From: Pseudomonadota bacterium
GTDB lineage: Bacteria; Pseudomonadota; Alphaproteobacteria; Sphingomonadales; SMXR01
DNA: 42,124 nucleotides
Direction: 5' to 3'
Assembly: GCA_022566215.1 (NCBI GenBank)
Contig: JADFJJ010000011.1
Location: forward strand, 1 to 42,124
Position 1 is the first letter of the stretch, and the number at the start of each line of letters is the position of its first letter. Below the pieces are notes generated by a model. It had not been told where the DNA came from. It saw nothing but the letters and a program-made list of their open reading frames with translations, and made no database searches. This document shows positions 8,431-16,402 of this stretch, in pieces. A program made the position numbers and the translations under genes.

Positions 8431-9468
8431 TTAATTGCGCAAGGTTTCCTGGCTTTGCAGGATTTCGGCAATTTTTGTCACTGTGATAAGAAACGCACGC
8501 CCCCGCCATAAGGCGTTCATGCTTTCAGCTTCCGCCGCCCCATCGGGCGGGGCGTCCATCATGACCAAGGAGGTTTCATCGCTGAGCAACACATTTTCGT
8601 CATAGCGGGCCTCAAAGGTGGTCCAAATCTCGCCTTCGTATTCATAAAATGTCAGCGTCACACCGAGGCCGTCAAATGTCCGGTAGGTAGCGGAAGCGAC
8701 GCGGAAAAGTTCAAGTTCATCCTGCTGGGCGACATCCAGCAGCAAAATTTGCGCCAAAGCATAGGCGATCGCCCGGGCATTCGGCTGGTTGACTTGCTCC
8801 GGGCCGGAGGCGCCGAGGGAAAACAACTGGGCCTCCGGCGAGGACTTTGAGACCGACCAGGCAGGTCCACCGGTAACTTCAATGTCTACGCTTTTGATCC
8901 TTAATGTCGAAAGTCTGATGACCTCCTGGCGCAGCCAGAAGGCCGGGTTGGATGATATTTGCGGAAGTGAGGAAACGGTCCAGACCCGCTGGTCCCGCTC
9001 ATCCCATGCAAAAGTAATGATTCCACCGCCGCCGGGGGCCAGGAACTGGTCGCCGGTGGTCAGGACCGCCAGGATGTTGTTTTCCTCACCCATAAGCGTA
9101 ATGGTTACCGCACGTTCACCTAAGCCAAGCCGTTCCAGGTATTTGGGTTTGTCTGTTTTAGGATCCAGCCGCTCGCTCTGTTTCAAACCCGACAGCAACC
9201 CCTGGACAAATGAGGCGTTGGCGGGATAACCGGACTTTTCGGCCACTTTCCAGCTGGTTCCATCATGGTTCAGGGTTGTGGTTTCTCCATTTCCCGCCAG
9301 TGTAATTTGGCTGACGTTTGTGATGTTTTCCGCCAGCCCTTCCAGCAACACTCCGCCGGGCAGGTCAGTTCCCCTGACCTTTTCCTGCTCCACCAGGAAA
9401 TAAATAGAAAAACCCAGCAAAAGGCTGGCCAAGACGCCCAAGGTCCATGTTAATCTGGTCAGGCTCAT
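8431..9468 (-). CDS. DUF4340 membrane-anchored protein of a Gld-type ABC system
   Basis: A 345-residue protein with one N-terminal membrane anchor (about 7-26) and a long extracytoplasmic beta-rich region. It contains repeats of the pattern seen in DUF4340 proteins, such as ITLAGNGETTTLNHDGTSWKV. It is the last gene of a four-gene minus-strand set (ATPase 12065-13009, permease 11328-12065, GldG-like 9465-11324). It overlaps the GldG-like gene by four bases (ATGA), which ties it firmly to that system. DUF4340 proteins regularly accompany GldG-type ABC operons, but their function is unknown. The call rests on both pattern and context. Confidence 0.82.
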   Translation of the reverse strand: MSLTRLTWTLGVLASLLLGFSIYFLVEQEKVRGTDLPGGVLLEGLAENITNVSQITLAGNGETTTLNHDGTSWKVAEKSGYPANASFVQGLLSGLKQSERLDPKTDKPKYLERLGLGERAVTITLMGEENNILAVLTTGDQFLAPGGGGIITFAWDERDQRVWTVSSLPQISSNPAFWLRQEVIRLSTLRIKSVDIEVTGGPAWSVSKSSPEAQLFSLGASGPEQVNQPNARAIAYALAQILLLDVAQQDELELFRVASATYRTFDGLGVTLTFYEYEGEIWTTFEARYDENVLLSDETSLVMMDAPPDGAAEAESMNALWRGRAFLITVTKIAEILQSQETLRN

Positions 9469-11324
9469 GACCTCTTCCTTCTTTCAACCAGGCCGAAGCG
9501 CAACAGGCCCAACAAAAGAAGCAGTGCCGGAATGACAAACATATTCAGGAAAATAATCCTGTTTTCCATGGTCCTGATGGTCTGCAGCAGAGTACGCTGG
9601 ACCTGATTCAGGTTGCGCTTTATCGTCCGGGCCTGATTCCTGAAGTTTTGGATCTCAACCTCACTGGCCTCACTGAAGGCCTGGTCCTCAGGGGTGGTTC
9701 GCTGCAATTCGGCCAGGCTGGCTTCAACCTCCCGCAGCCGCGCCCTCAAGGTTTCTTTTTCCGCTTCTTCCTGAAACGTGGCGTCACGCCGAAGATCGTG
9801 AAATTTTTCCAGGGGTCGCTTTGAAACCCCTCTGGCCCGAAGAGAAATCAGCGCGTCCGACCCGCTCAGATAATCCAGGGCATTGACTATAAAAGCGGCA
9901 TTGTCGGCAAACGGCACCAGAACGTCGCGGCCAAAACTGTCAAGCCGGTGACCGGCCCAGAAACGGTCCTCAAAGATATCCGCATCAGCGACGATAATGA
10001 CGTTGATGTTCCCTTCAGCAAGACCCTTATTTACCGCCACCACCTCCGGAAAGGCGGATTTTACTCGGCCTGAAAGATGGCCCGCCAATGTGTATTTTTC
10101 CCTTGGGGATGTGGTTTGAATTAAAACCCCGGGATCAATATCCTGACGGACCAGGTTAGCGGCAACAATATCAGCCCCCTCACTGGTCTCAATCAGGGGT
10201 TCAAAGGTCAGCCCTTCCCTGCCCTCGAAATTTAACACTCCGGCGCTGGCAAAATTAATTACCGAAAGAAAAGCTGTGATCGGATTGTCTTCGTTCAACT
10301 GGTCCTTGCGAACCCCCAGCCAGTGAATGTAATCCCGGTATGTGACCTGTGGGGGATTTCCAACTTCTACCCGCTGGCCCAGATTATAGTCGACCACCGC
10401 CCGCTCCGGGGAATAGCTGATGCCCCACGCGCTGAACAGGGCCGCCAGGTCGGAGGACGGTGAAATTTCGGGACCGAAGACCCCGCCGGTTGCTTGTTGC
10501 ATCAACGGGGTAATCTCAGCAAACGGATCGACAAATATCATGGCCGGTTTGCCGCCGAGGACAAACTGGTCTATTTCATAAAGTTGTTCAGCCGTCATTT
10601 CCGCCGGGTGAACCACCAGCAGCACGTCCACATTCCGGGGAATGACATTAAAATTGTCTTCCAGATACACGACCTCAAACAGCTGTGTCAGCTGGCTGTA
10701 AATCAGGTAGGGCTGGCCCTTCCCCTGAAGGAACGCCCTTGCCCCTCCGGTCCCGTAGCGCATGGGCAGGGACGTGATCAGGCCGACCACCGGTTTTTTT
10801 TCCTGGCTCAGCAGAAATACAATTTTCGCCAGATCAAATTCCAGGAACCGCTCACGTTCCTCGGAAAAAAGCGAAATAACCTCGAGGCGGTTGGTTTCGT
10901 CAAAACCGACCAAACCCAGGAAGATGGTTTGGTCTCCTTCCCCCAGCCCCTGGACACCGTAGGTTGCTGCTTCTTCCCGTTCTTCGCTAAAGGGTTCGGG
11001 ATCGATCACTTCCAGTCTGATTTTTCCATCGCTCAGGACTTCAAATTCCTCCAAAAAATCCTGAACCCGCCGGCCATAACGAAAAAGCGCCGGGTCGTTC
11101 GCGGCGGTTCCCTTGGAAAAATAAAACCTTAACGTCAAGGGTTCTTCCAATCCCGCCAGAATTTCCCTGGTTCCCGGGTTCAGTGTGAACAGCTTGTCCC
11201 CGGTCAGGTCAAAACGAATCGGCCCCAACCAGGCATTGCCAAAAAGATTGACGCTTAAAAAAATGATAAATGCGAAAATCAGCTGTAAATAAGCATTCAG
11301 CCGGCGTTTCCCAGTCGCGCCCAT
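9465..11324 (-). CDS. GldG-family ABC transporter auxiliary protein
   Basis: A 619-residue membrane protein with an N-terminal anchor (about 10-30) followed by the family-typical FDLTGDKLFTLNPGTREIL. An ABC-type unknown-substrate domain follows (about 45-480), including the VEVIDPEP-like region (LEVIDPEPFSEERE). A predicted coiled coil lies at about 535-590, and a C-terminal helix (FVIPALLLLLGLLRFGL) ends in a basic tail. GldG proteins are named from Bacteroidetes gliding motility, but relatives are widespread in non-gliding bacteria with unknown substrate. Its start is 3 bases after the permease stop, and it overlaps the DUF4340 gene. Confidence 0.85.
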   Translation of the reverse strand: MGATGKRRLNAYLQLIFAFIIFLSVNLFGNAWLGPIRFDLTGDKLFTLNPGTREILAGLEEPLTLRFYFSKGTAANDPALFRYGRRVQDFLEEFEVLSDGKIRLEVIDPEPFSEEREEAATYGVQGLGEGDQTIFLGLVGFDETNRLEVISLFSEERERFLEFDLAKIVFLLSQEKKPVVGLITSLPMRYGTGGARAFLQGKGQPYLIYSQLTQLFEVVYLEDNFNVIPRNVDVLLVVHPAEMTAEQLYEIDQFVLGGKPAMIFVDPFAEITPLMQQATGGVFGPEISPSSDLAALFSAWGISYSPERAVVDYNLGQRVEVGNPPQVTYRDYIHWLGVRKDQLNEDNPITAFLSVINFASAGVLNFEGREGLTFEPLIETSEGADIVAANLVRQDIDPGVLIQTTSPREKYTLAGHLSGRVKSAFPEVVAVNKGLAEGNINVIIVADADIFEDRFWAGHRLDSFGRDVLVPFADNAAFIVNALDYLSGSDALISLRARGVSKRPLEKFHDLRRDATFQEEAEKETLRARLREVEASLAELQRTTPEDQAFSEASEVEIQNFRNQARTIKRNLNQVQRTLLQTIRTMENRIIFLNMFVIPALLLLLGLLRFGLVERRKRS

Positions 11325-11327
11325 GGA

Positions 11328-12065
11328 CTAACCGGCCTCCCGCTTCAGATTGACGATGAGGTAATTCACAAACAGCCAGAACGCGATCAGGCTGATGAAA
11401 AACAATAAGTCACGGCCCTCGATTACGCCCTTCAGAATACTGTTGAAATGGCCCAGGAAACTAAACGACGCAACCAGCGAGACCAGGGCTTCAGGAGCCC
11501 ATCCAAAAAACAGGTTCTGCACCAGCGGCAAGCCACTGGCCATAAAGAGAAAACAAATCGCCGCGGTTCCAACGAAGGCAATGATCTGGTTGCGGGTCAG
11601 CGCCGAAAGCGCCGCGCCAATACTTAAATAGCTTCCGGCCATCAGAAAACTGGCAAGGTATCCGGCCAGGATAACCCCGTTATCGGGCGCCCCCAGATAA
11701 TTGACCGTAATCCAGATTGGAAACGTCATGGCCAGCGTCAGCCCGATAAAAATCCAGGCGGCAAGGAATTTCCCGAACACCACAGCGAAGGTTGAAACCG
11801 GAAGGGTCAGGAGCAATTCAAACGTGCCGGAACGGCGGTCCTCGGCCCACAGGCGCATTGAGATGGCCGGGATCAGGAACAGAAACAGCCATGGGTGATA
11901 TATGAAAAATGACTGCAAATCGGCCTGGTCACGGAGGAAAAAGTCCCCCAGATAAAATGTAAAAGCGCCCGACAGAACCAGGAATACCACCATAAACACC
12001 AAAGCCACCGGGGTCGCAAAATAGGAAAATAGCTCCCTTTTGAATATCGCCATCCAACCCGCCAT
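11328..12065 (-). CDS. ABC-2 type permease (GldF-like)
   Basis: A 245-residue permease with six hydrophobic segments. It carries the ABC-2 signature region LFLIPAISMRLWAEDRRSGTFELLLTLPVS (about 60-90), a pattern specific to the GldF/NosY-like group. It begins with the cytoplasmic amphipathic MAGWMAIFKRELFSYFATP. The ATG shares one base with the TGA of the ATPase gene (TGATG), so synthesis of the pair is probably coupled. It forms the membrane channel of the four-gene system; the cargo is unknown. Confidence 0.9.
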   Translation of the reverse strand: MAGWMAIFKRELFSYFATPVALVFMVVFLVLSGAFTFYLGDFFLRDQADLQSFFIYHPWLFLFLIPAISMRLWAEDRRSGTFELLLTLPVSTFAVVFGKFLAAWIFIGLTLAMTFPIWITVNYLGAPDNGVILAGYLASFLMAGSYLSIGAALSALTRNQIIAFVGTAAICFLFMASGLPLVQNLFFGWAPEALVSLVASFSFLGHFNSILKGVIEGRDLLFFISLIAFWLFVNYLIVNLKREAG

Positions 12066-13009
12066 CAGGCCGCTTCCTCCGCTGTTGTTGTCAGGGTTCT
12101 GAAAACATCCTCCAGCCGTCCCGGATCGACCGAAATTTCCTCAACCGGCCAGCGGCTTTTCGCCAGCTGTTTCTGGATTTCCCCGACCGGCGGTTTATTT
12201 CCGGCGGCAAGGACCGCCAAGGTTGCCGATTGCCCTTCCCGGGTAACTTCAACGCCGCTGATCGCCGCCAGTTTTTCCAGTGCCGCGGCCAGCTTTTTGT
12301 GGCCTGAGACCGGACCCCTGATCAGGACCGCATTGTAATAGCGTGATTTGGTTTTCAATTCGTGAGGAGTTCCGTCCGCCACGATTTTCCCCTGGTGAAT
12401 GATGATCGCCCTTGAGCAGATGCTCTCTACTTCTTCCAGGTTATGGGTTGAGATAATTATCACCTTGTTTTTCGAAAGGGACTGGATCAGCCCCCTGATT
12501 TTATGTTTCTGGTTCGGATCGAGCCCGTCGGTCGGCTCATCCAGGATCAGGATTTCCGGGTCATGCAACAGCGCCTGGGCCAGCCCGAGACGGCTGCGAT
12601 ACCCCTTTGAGAGAGTTTCGACACGCTGGTCCAGCACGGACTCCAGGCCAACGTTCTTAACAACCTGGTCAAACGCTTTTAAAAAGGCCCGCCCTTCAAG
12701 GCCCCTGGCCGCGCCGATAAACTTAAGAAACCCCCTCGGAGTCATTTCTTCATACAAAGGCGCCCCTTCGGGCAGATAGCCAATCTTTTTCTGGGCTTTT
12801 TTGAGATTTTCACTGATGTCATTGCCGTCAATTGTAATTTTGCCGGTGGTCGGCGCCAAAAATCCGGTCAGCAGTTTCATAGTGGTGGTCTTGCCCGCCC
12901 CGTTGGGTCCGAGAAAGCCGAGAACCTCTCCCTTTTTCACCGCAAAGGATATTCCATCCACGGCTTTGAGGGCGCCATAGTGTTTGCTGAGATTTTCCGC
13001 CTTGATCAT
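12065..13009 (-). CDS. ABC transporter ATP-binding protein (GldA-like)
   Basis: A 314-residue ABC ATPase. Walker A is GPNGAGKT (34-41), signature LSKGYRSRLG, Walker B ILILDEPTDGLDP and H-loop STHNLEE. A C-terminal domain (about 215-314) is typical of the ABC-2/GldA/NosF group. It is the first gene of the minus-strand operon that continues with permease, GldG-like and DUF4340 genes. Such four-gene sets occur in many alphaproteobacteria without a known substrate. The operon promoter should lie in the 446-base gap upstream. Confidence 0.92.
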   Translation of the reverse strand: MIKAENLSKHYGALKAVDGISFAVKKGEVLGFLGPNGAGKTTTMKLLTGFLAPTTGKITIDGNDISENLKKAQKKIGYLPEGAPLYEEMTPRGFLKFIGAARGLEGRAFLKAFDQVVKNVGLESVLDQRVETLSKGYRSRLGLAQALLHDPEILILDEPTDGLDPNQKHKIRGLIQSLSKNKVIIISTHNLEEVESICSRAIIIHQGKIVADGTPHELKTKSRYYNAVLIRGPVSGHKKLAAALEKLAAISGVEVTREGQSATLAVLAAGNKPPVGEIQKQLAKSRWPVEEISVDPGRLEDVFRTLTTTAEEAA

Positions 13010-13455
13010 GGTGCCTTGGACTTTGCCCTACCGGAGGGTCAGTTTCAATAGGCTAAAGCAGCGGCGGGGTTTCAAGGTCGGCAATTTTGTTGAAAAGCGC
13101 TGAAAACCATAAAATCGGGGTAAAGGGGCCGCTAGCCGAAAGCATCAAACGACATTTTATGAAGAAAGTCCTTCCAGTTGTCTCGACACAGGATTTCCCC
13201 GGGAGTAAAAACAGACCAATCCCTTGGGGTTATTTGCTATTCAAGGGAAAGGCTGAAAACTGAAAGCTGGAATTTGGCTGCCCAGTGATGGCTTGCGGGT
13301 TTAGAGGGGGGCTTGGGGGTATGAAACCCGGAAGACCACCAACTGGGCTTGACGAGGCCAACAGATAAATTGTCTGAAAACTTTGGGGCGGCTTTTGGCC
13401 TGAAACATGGCAAAAATGTGGCGCACGCCATTAATCATAATTATAGGGGAGTTTT
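13010..13455. other. 446-base stretch without a convincing gene
   Basis: This divergent interval separates the GldA-like operon (minus) from the O-methyltransferase (plus) and should hold promoters for both. A 64-codon minus-strand frame (13237-13431) has no ribosome-binding site and no family pattern and is not called. Weak hairpins are visible (CCCTTG...CAAGGG near 13221-13246; TGGCG-CA-CGCCA near 13419-13430). None has a terminator tail. No tRNA, repeat element or riboswitch was recognised. Confidence 0.6.
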
Positions 13456-14118
13456 ATGGGCAGCAGCCTGCAATTTGACGCGAAACTTTTGGAGTACGTT
13501 ACCAAACACACCCCGGTTGAGCCCGAACTTTTCAGGCGGCTTAGGGAGGAAACGGAAGCCCTCGGCCCGATCAGTGAAATGCAGATCAGCTGGATCCAGG
13601 GCAACCTGATGCAATTGCTGGCCAGATTGATCGGCGCCACCCGCTACCTGGAGATCGGGGTCTTCACCGGGTACAGCACCCTGGCGATGGCGACCGCTCT
13701 GCCCGACGATGGCAGGATTACAGCCCTGGATATCGATGAAAACTGGACCGCCATGGGGAAACGGTATTGGCGGGAGGCCGGAGTGGACGGGAAAATAGAT
13801 CTGATCCTGGGGGATGCCTGCACCGCCCTTGAGAAAATGGTGAACAAGGCTGCCCTTCCCCCCTTTGATATGGCCTTTATCGATGCCGACAAACCGAACA
13901 TGCCCAGGTATTTTGACTATGCGCTTCGGCTGGTCAGGCCCGGCGGCCTGGTTATTGTGGATAACGTCTTGTGGAGCGGGGCGGTTATAGACCCGGCCGC
14001 CGGGGATGAAAACACCGCCGCCATACGCGCTTTCAATGAGGCGGTTATGAAGGACCAAAGGGTTTATCTTTCCATGATCCCGGTCGGGGACGGGCTGTTG
14101 CTGGCCTGCAAAAAATAA
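13456..14118 (+). CDS. Class I SAM-dependent O-methyltransferase
   Basis: A 220-residue member of the catechol/caffeoyl-CoA O-methyltransferase-like family (cation-dependent, small soluble type). Motif I for SAM binding is YLEIGVFTGYST (64-75). The acidic SAM-ribose contact region is ALDIDENW. The metal-binding aspartate region is FIDADKPNM, and IVDNVLWSG follows. The ATG is 4 bases after GGGGAG. The acceptor is unknown; bacterial relatives act on phenolic or other small hydroxylated compounds. It stands alone and ends in a bidirectional terminator. Confidence 0.92.
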   Translation: MGSSLQFDAKLLEYVTKHTPVEPELFRRLREETEALGPISEMQISWIQGNLMQLLARLIGATRYLEIGVFTGYSTLAMATALPDDGRITALDIDENWTAMGKRYWREAGVDGKIDLILGDACTALEKMVNKAALPPFDMAFIDADKPNMPRYFDYALRLVRPGGLVIVDNVLWSGAVIDPAAGDENTAAIRAFNEAVMKDQRVYLSMIPVGDGLLLACKK

Positions 14119-14144
14119 AGCCCGCCAGGAAACCCGCGGGCTTT
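14117..14144. terminator. Bidirectional terminator between O-methyltransferase and DUF2807 gene
   Basis: The stem AAAGCCCGC / GCGGGCTTT encloses a 10-base loop and overlaps the O-methyltransferase stop codon. On the minus strand it is followed by ATTTTTTGC, a good T tract for the DUF2807 gene ending at 14167. On the plus strand the tail (AATCTT) is weaker. Confidence 0.75.
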
Positions 14145-14166
14145 AATCTTAGTAGACCAGGGGGTT

Positions 14167-14811
14167 TTATTTTTCGTCAATGTCCCCAAAACCGTCTACG
14201 TTGAATTTAGTCTTTTCGGGATTGCCGTAAACGTCTACATCACCCATGCCGTCTATATACACTTCGGCATATTCAGTGGCGTAAATCTCGGCATCTCCCA
14301 TGCCATCCATGGTCAGGCGAACCGATTTGCATTTCAGGCTGCGGGCGTCCAGATCACCAAGACCATCCAGGGTAAAGACGGCTTTATTGCAGACCCCGTC
14401 AATTTCGATGCTCGCCATGCCATCCAGTTCCAACCGGAACTCATCCGCATCGAGATTTCTAATGACAATGTCTCCAAGCCCATCCAACGCTACCTCTTCC
14501 AGGCTGGGTAGGGTAATATGAATGGAAATATCGATATCCCTGAAAATGGTAAAAAAGCCCGATTTGATATCGGTATCAATAAATAAACGGCCACCGCTGA
14601 CCCGGGTGGTGGTCTCCCTCAGGTAACGTTCCTTATTGGCGGTAATGGTTACGCTTTGCTCTTCCCCGACCTCAATCGTTACATCCATCAGGCCGTCCAG
14701 TTCAATCTGGGAAAAAGGCTCAAGGTCGCGCTCTTCGTCATAATCGGCCCAGGCGCTTGAGATCGGAACGGCGATTGCGATCAAACCCAAAGCCAATGCG
14801 GTCTTTTTCAT
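14167..14811 (-). CDS. Exported DUF2807 (GIN domain) beta-helix protein
   Basis: A 214-residue protein with a signal peptide (MKKTALALGLIAIAVPISSAWA) and a DUF2807/GIN-type domain. The mature chain is an array of short beta-strand repeats, each carrying a DG-hydrophobic-GD turn: DGLGDI, DGLGDL, DGMGDA, DGMGDV and DGFGDI, plus the degenerate DGMASI and DGLMDV. Spacing is about 20 residues in the C-terminal half. This predicts a right-handed beta-helix or roll on the cell exterior or in the periplasm. Members are annotated as putative adhesin heads, but no function is established. A good promoter lies upstream and a terminator downstream, so it is a single-gene unit. A truncated paralogue lies just upstream (14933-15067). 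Confidence 0.85.
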   Translation of the reverse strand: MKKTALALGLIAIAVPISSAWADYDEERDLEPFSQIELDGLMDVTIEVGEEQSVTITANKERYLRETTTRVSGGRLFIDTDIKSGFFTIFRDIDISIHITLPSLEEVALDGLGDIVIRNLDADEFRLELDGMASIEIDGVCNKAVFTLDGLGDLDARSLKCKSVRLTMDGMGDAEIYATEYAEVYIDGMGDVDVYGNPEKTKFNVDGFGDIDEK

Positions 14812-14844
14812 TTTGCTGTCTCCTCGCTATTCTTATATATATTC

Positions 14845-14873
14845 GATATATATCAATTGGATGTATATTTCAA
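14845..14873 (-). promoter_or_regulatory. Sigma-70-like promoter for the DUF2807 gene
   Basis: On the minus strand TTGAAA (14873-14868), 17 bases, then TATATC (14850-14845), within very AT-rich DNA. It is about 35 bases before the ATG at 14811, which has a GGAGA ribosome-binding site. Alternative -10 boxes exist in the TA-rich run. Confidence 0.5.
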
Positions 14874-14891
14874 GGCTTAACTTCAAAAAAA

Positions 14892-14917
14892 GACCCGCCC
14901 GGATTATCAGGCGGGTC
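14892..14917 (-). terminator. Rho-independent terminator after the decayed DUF2807 paralogue
   Basis: The stem GACCCGCC / GGCGGGTC with a 10-base loop is followed on the minus strand by a run of seven T. It lies 16 bases beyond the stop of the remnant at 14933, so it appears to be the surviving terminator of that former gene. Confidence 0.8.
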
Positions 14918-14932
14918 AATTGGGCAGATCAC

Positions 14933-15067
14933 TTAATCGCAATCAACAACTTTAAAACTGCCAAGCCCACGAATGCGCGGGCGAACCTTGTCAGGATCTC
15001 CACAGATCGTGATATCGCCAATACCGTTCAGCTCTGCCTTAACCGATTCGGAGGCATAAGCATCCAT
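14933..15067 (-). pseudogene. Truncated DUF2807 (GIN domain) remnant
   Basis: A 44-codon frame from ATG 15067 to TAA 14933 encodes the C-terminal end of a DUF2807-type protein. The pattern AELNGIGDITICGDPDKV followed by IRGLGSFKVVDC matches the last strands of that family and resembles the end of the intact neighbour (DGMGDVDVYGNPEKTKF). The frame reads back to about 15107 before a stop. No signal peptide or N-terminal strands are present, and no ribosome-binding site precedes the ATG. It keeps its own terminator (14892-14917). It is best read as the 3' end of a deleted paralogue. A short expressed peptide cannot be excluded. Confidence 0.65.
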
Positions 15068-15165
15068 TGTCCCTTGAATCACGATCCGGTTAAATATAAT
15101 ACGCCGTTCTTTATTTTACCCTTCGCCCTTGTCAAAATTAAATAAATCATTTTAAAATAAGGCAA

Positions 15166-15519
15166 ATGTCTTATGCAGGTTCCATAATTGCCTTTCCGGC
15201 TGCTTTTGAAAACTCAAAAGTGGTTTTTTTTAACCAGAGTGAGCTGACCCAGATTCTCAACACTTACGGCCGCATGGTCAGCGCCGGGCTGTTGAAGGAC
15301 TATGCCATCAGCGAAAGCCGCGGCCAGGTGGTTTTTTCCTTTTTCAGGGGAACCTCGGAAAGACCTCTTTACCGGGTTGTGAAAAACCCCGCCCATGGGA
15401 AAAAGAAAGGGCCATTCCTGATTTTAGGCGCAGACGGGACTTTATTAAAAAGGGGAAGCTCCCTGAAAACTGTTTTGAAATTCTTTGAGCCCAAGATGAT
15501 CCGCCTGGTCGGGGCATAA
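15166..15519 (+). CDS. DUF2794 protein
   Basis: A 117-residue small soluble protein of the alphaproteobacterial DUF2794 family. It shows the family pattern: FNQSELTQILNTYGRMVSAG near residues 22-41, then DYAI, VVFSFFRGTSERPLYRVVK, and a C-terminal LKRGSSLKTVLKFFE. No function is known and no catalytic residues are obvious. The upstream interval is AT-rich. It ends in a strong hairpin shared with the opposing Bax inhibitor-1 gene. Confidence 0.85.
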   Translation: MSYAGSIIAFPAAFENSKVVFFNQSELTQILNTYGRMVSAGLLKDYAISESRGQVVFSFFRGTSERPLYRVVKNPAHGKKKGPFLILGADGTLLKRGSSLKTVLKFFEPKMIRLVGA

Positions 15520-15520
15520 A

Positions 15521-15546
15521 AAAACCCGGGGTTGAGCCCGGGTTTT
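15521..15546. terminator. Bidirectional terminator between DUF2794 and Bax inhibitor-1 genes
   Basis: The 10-base perfect stem AAAACCCGGG / CCCGGGTTTT has a 6-base loop, one base after the DUF2794 stop. It is A/T-flanked on both sides, so it can terminate both converging genes (minus-strand gene ends at 15566). Confidence 0.85.
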
Positions 15547-15565
15547 AGAATTCTTATTATAATGT

Positions 15566-16312
15566 TTAATTTCTATTGCCAAAGAGCCGCAACAGGAAAA
15601 GGAACATGTTTATGAAATCCAGATAAAGATGGAGGGCGCCCATAATCGCCCCCTTTTTCGCCATGGTGCCGTCGCTGTAGGTGTAATACATATTTTTGAT
15701 TTTCTGGGTGTCATAAGCCGTCAGGCCGGCAAATACCAAAACACCGATTATAGAAATGACGAAATCCATCATAGGTGACACCAAAAACCAATTCACAACA
15801 CTGGCAATAATAACACCCATCAGTCCCATGAGCAGGAACGCACCCCAGCCGCTGATGTCTTTTTTGGTGGTATAGCCCCAAAAGCTCAAAGCGCCGAAGG
15901 TGGCAGCGGTGATGAAGAAAATCTTTGCGATGCTCATTCCGACGTACATAAAAAAGATTGAAGATAAAGAAAGGCCCATCACAGCCGCGAACCCCCAGAA
16001 CATAGCCTGGAGGGTTGCAGGCTTCATTTTATTTTTGCCAAAGCTCATCAGAAGCACGAAAGCCAGCGGCGAAAGTAACGCAACCCAGCCAAGGCCGGTA
16101 TACCCCACAATATATCCTCCCTGCATTTGATAAAGCAGATTTGTAAGTGTTGACGAACTATAGGTCAAAAGGGCCACAATCCCCGTCAGCAAAACGCCGG
16201 AGGCCATATAGTTATAGACTTTAAGCATGTGGGCGCGCAGGCCCCGGTCGGCTACCACCCCTTCACGCCGGACTTGCTCCTGCTGAATTTCTTGCTTGTG
16301 GCGTTCCGCCAT
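15566..16312 (-). CDS. Bax inhibitor-1 family membrane protein
   Basis: A 248-residue protein with a polar N-terminus (about 1-28) and seven hydrophobic segments. It is typical of the bacterial Bax inhibitor-1/YccA/YbhL group, related to TMBIM calcium-leak proteins. Recognisable features are MLKVYNYMASGVLLTGIVAL at the first helix and the C-terminal GLTAYDTQKIKNMY, with its conserved TAYDTQ. The group is thought to act as a pH-sensitive calcium or ion leak and to interact with FtsH in some bacteria; this has not been shown for this protein. It is monocistronic with a shared terminator. Confidence 0.92.
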   Translation of the reverse strand: MAERHKQEIQQEQVRREGVVADRGLRAHMLKVYNYMASGVLLTGIVALLTYSSSTLTNLLYQMQGGYIVGYTGLGWVALLSPLAFVLLMSFGKNKMKPATLQAMFWGFAAVMGLSLSSIFFMYVGMSIAKIFFITAATFGALSFWGYTTKKDISGWGAFLLMGLMGVIIASVVNWFLVSPMMDFVISIIGVLVFAGLTAYDTQKIKNMYYTYSDGTMAKKGAIMGALHLYLDFINMFLFLLRLFGNRN

Positions 16313-16402
16313 ACCGTCACCTCAGGTTTTTCAGGTTAATTTTAAACTCTTTTCTCAAGCTTCCAATATTGCCACAGAGGGGCAACTTTTCAAGGGAAAC
16401 CG

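Noticed and set aside
13237-13431. A 64-codon minus-strand frame in the long gap
   Set aside because: No ribosome-binding site and no domain; its composition looks random.
14813-15145. A 110-codon plus-strand frame opposite the DUF2807 remnant
   Set aside because: The opposite strand carries the DUF2807 C-terminal pattern and its terminator. The plus frame has no family pattern.
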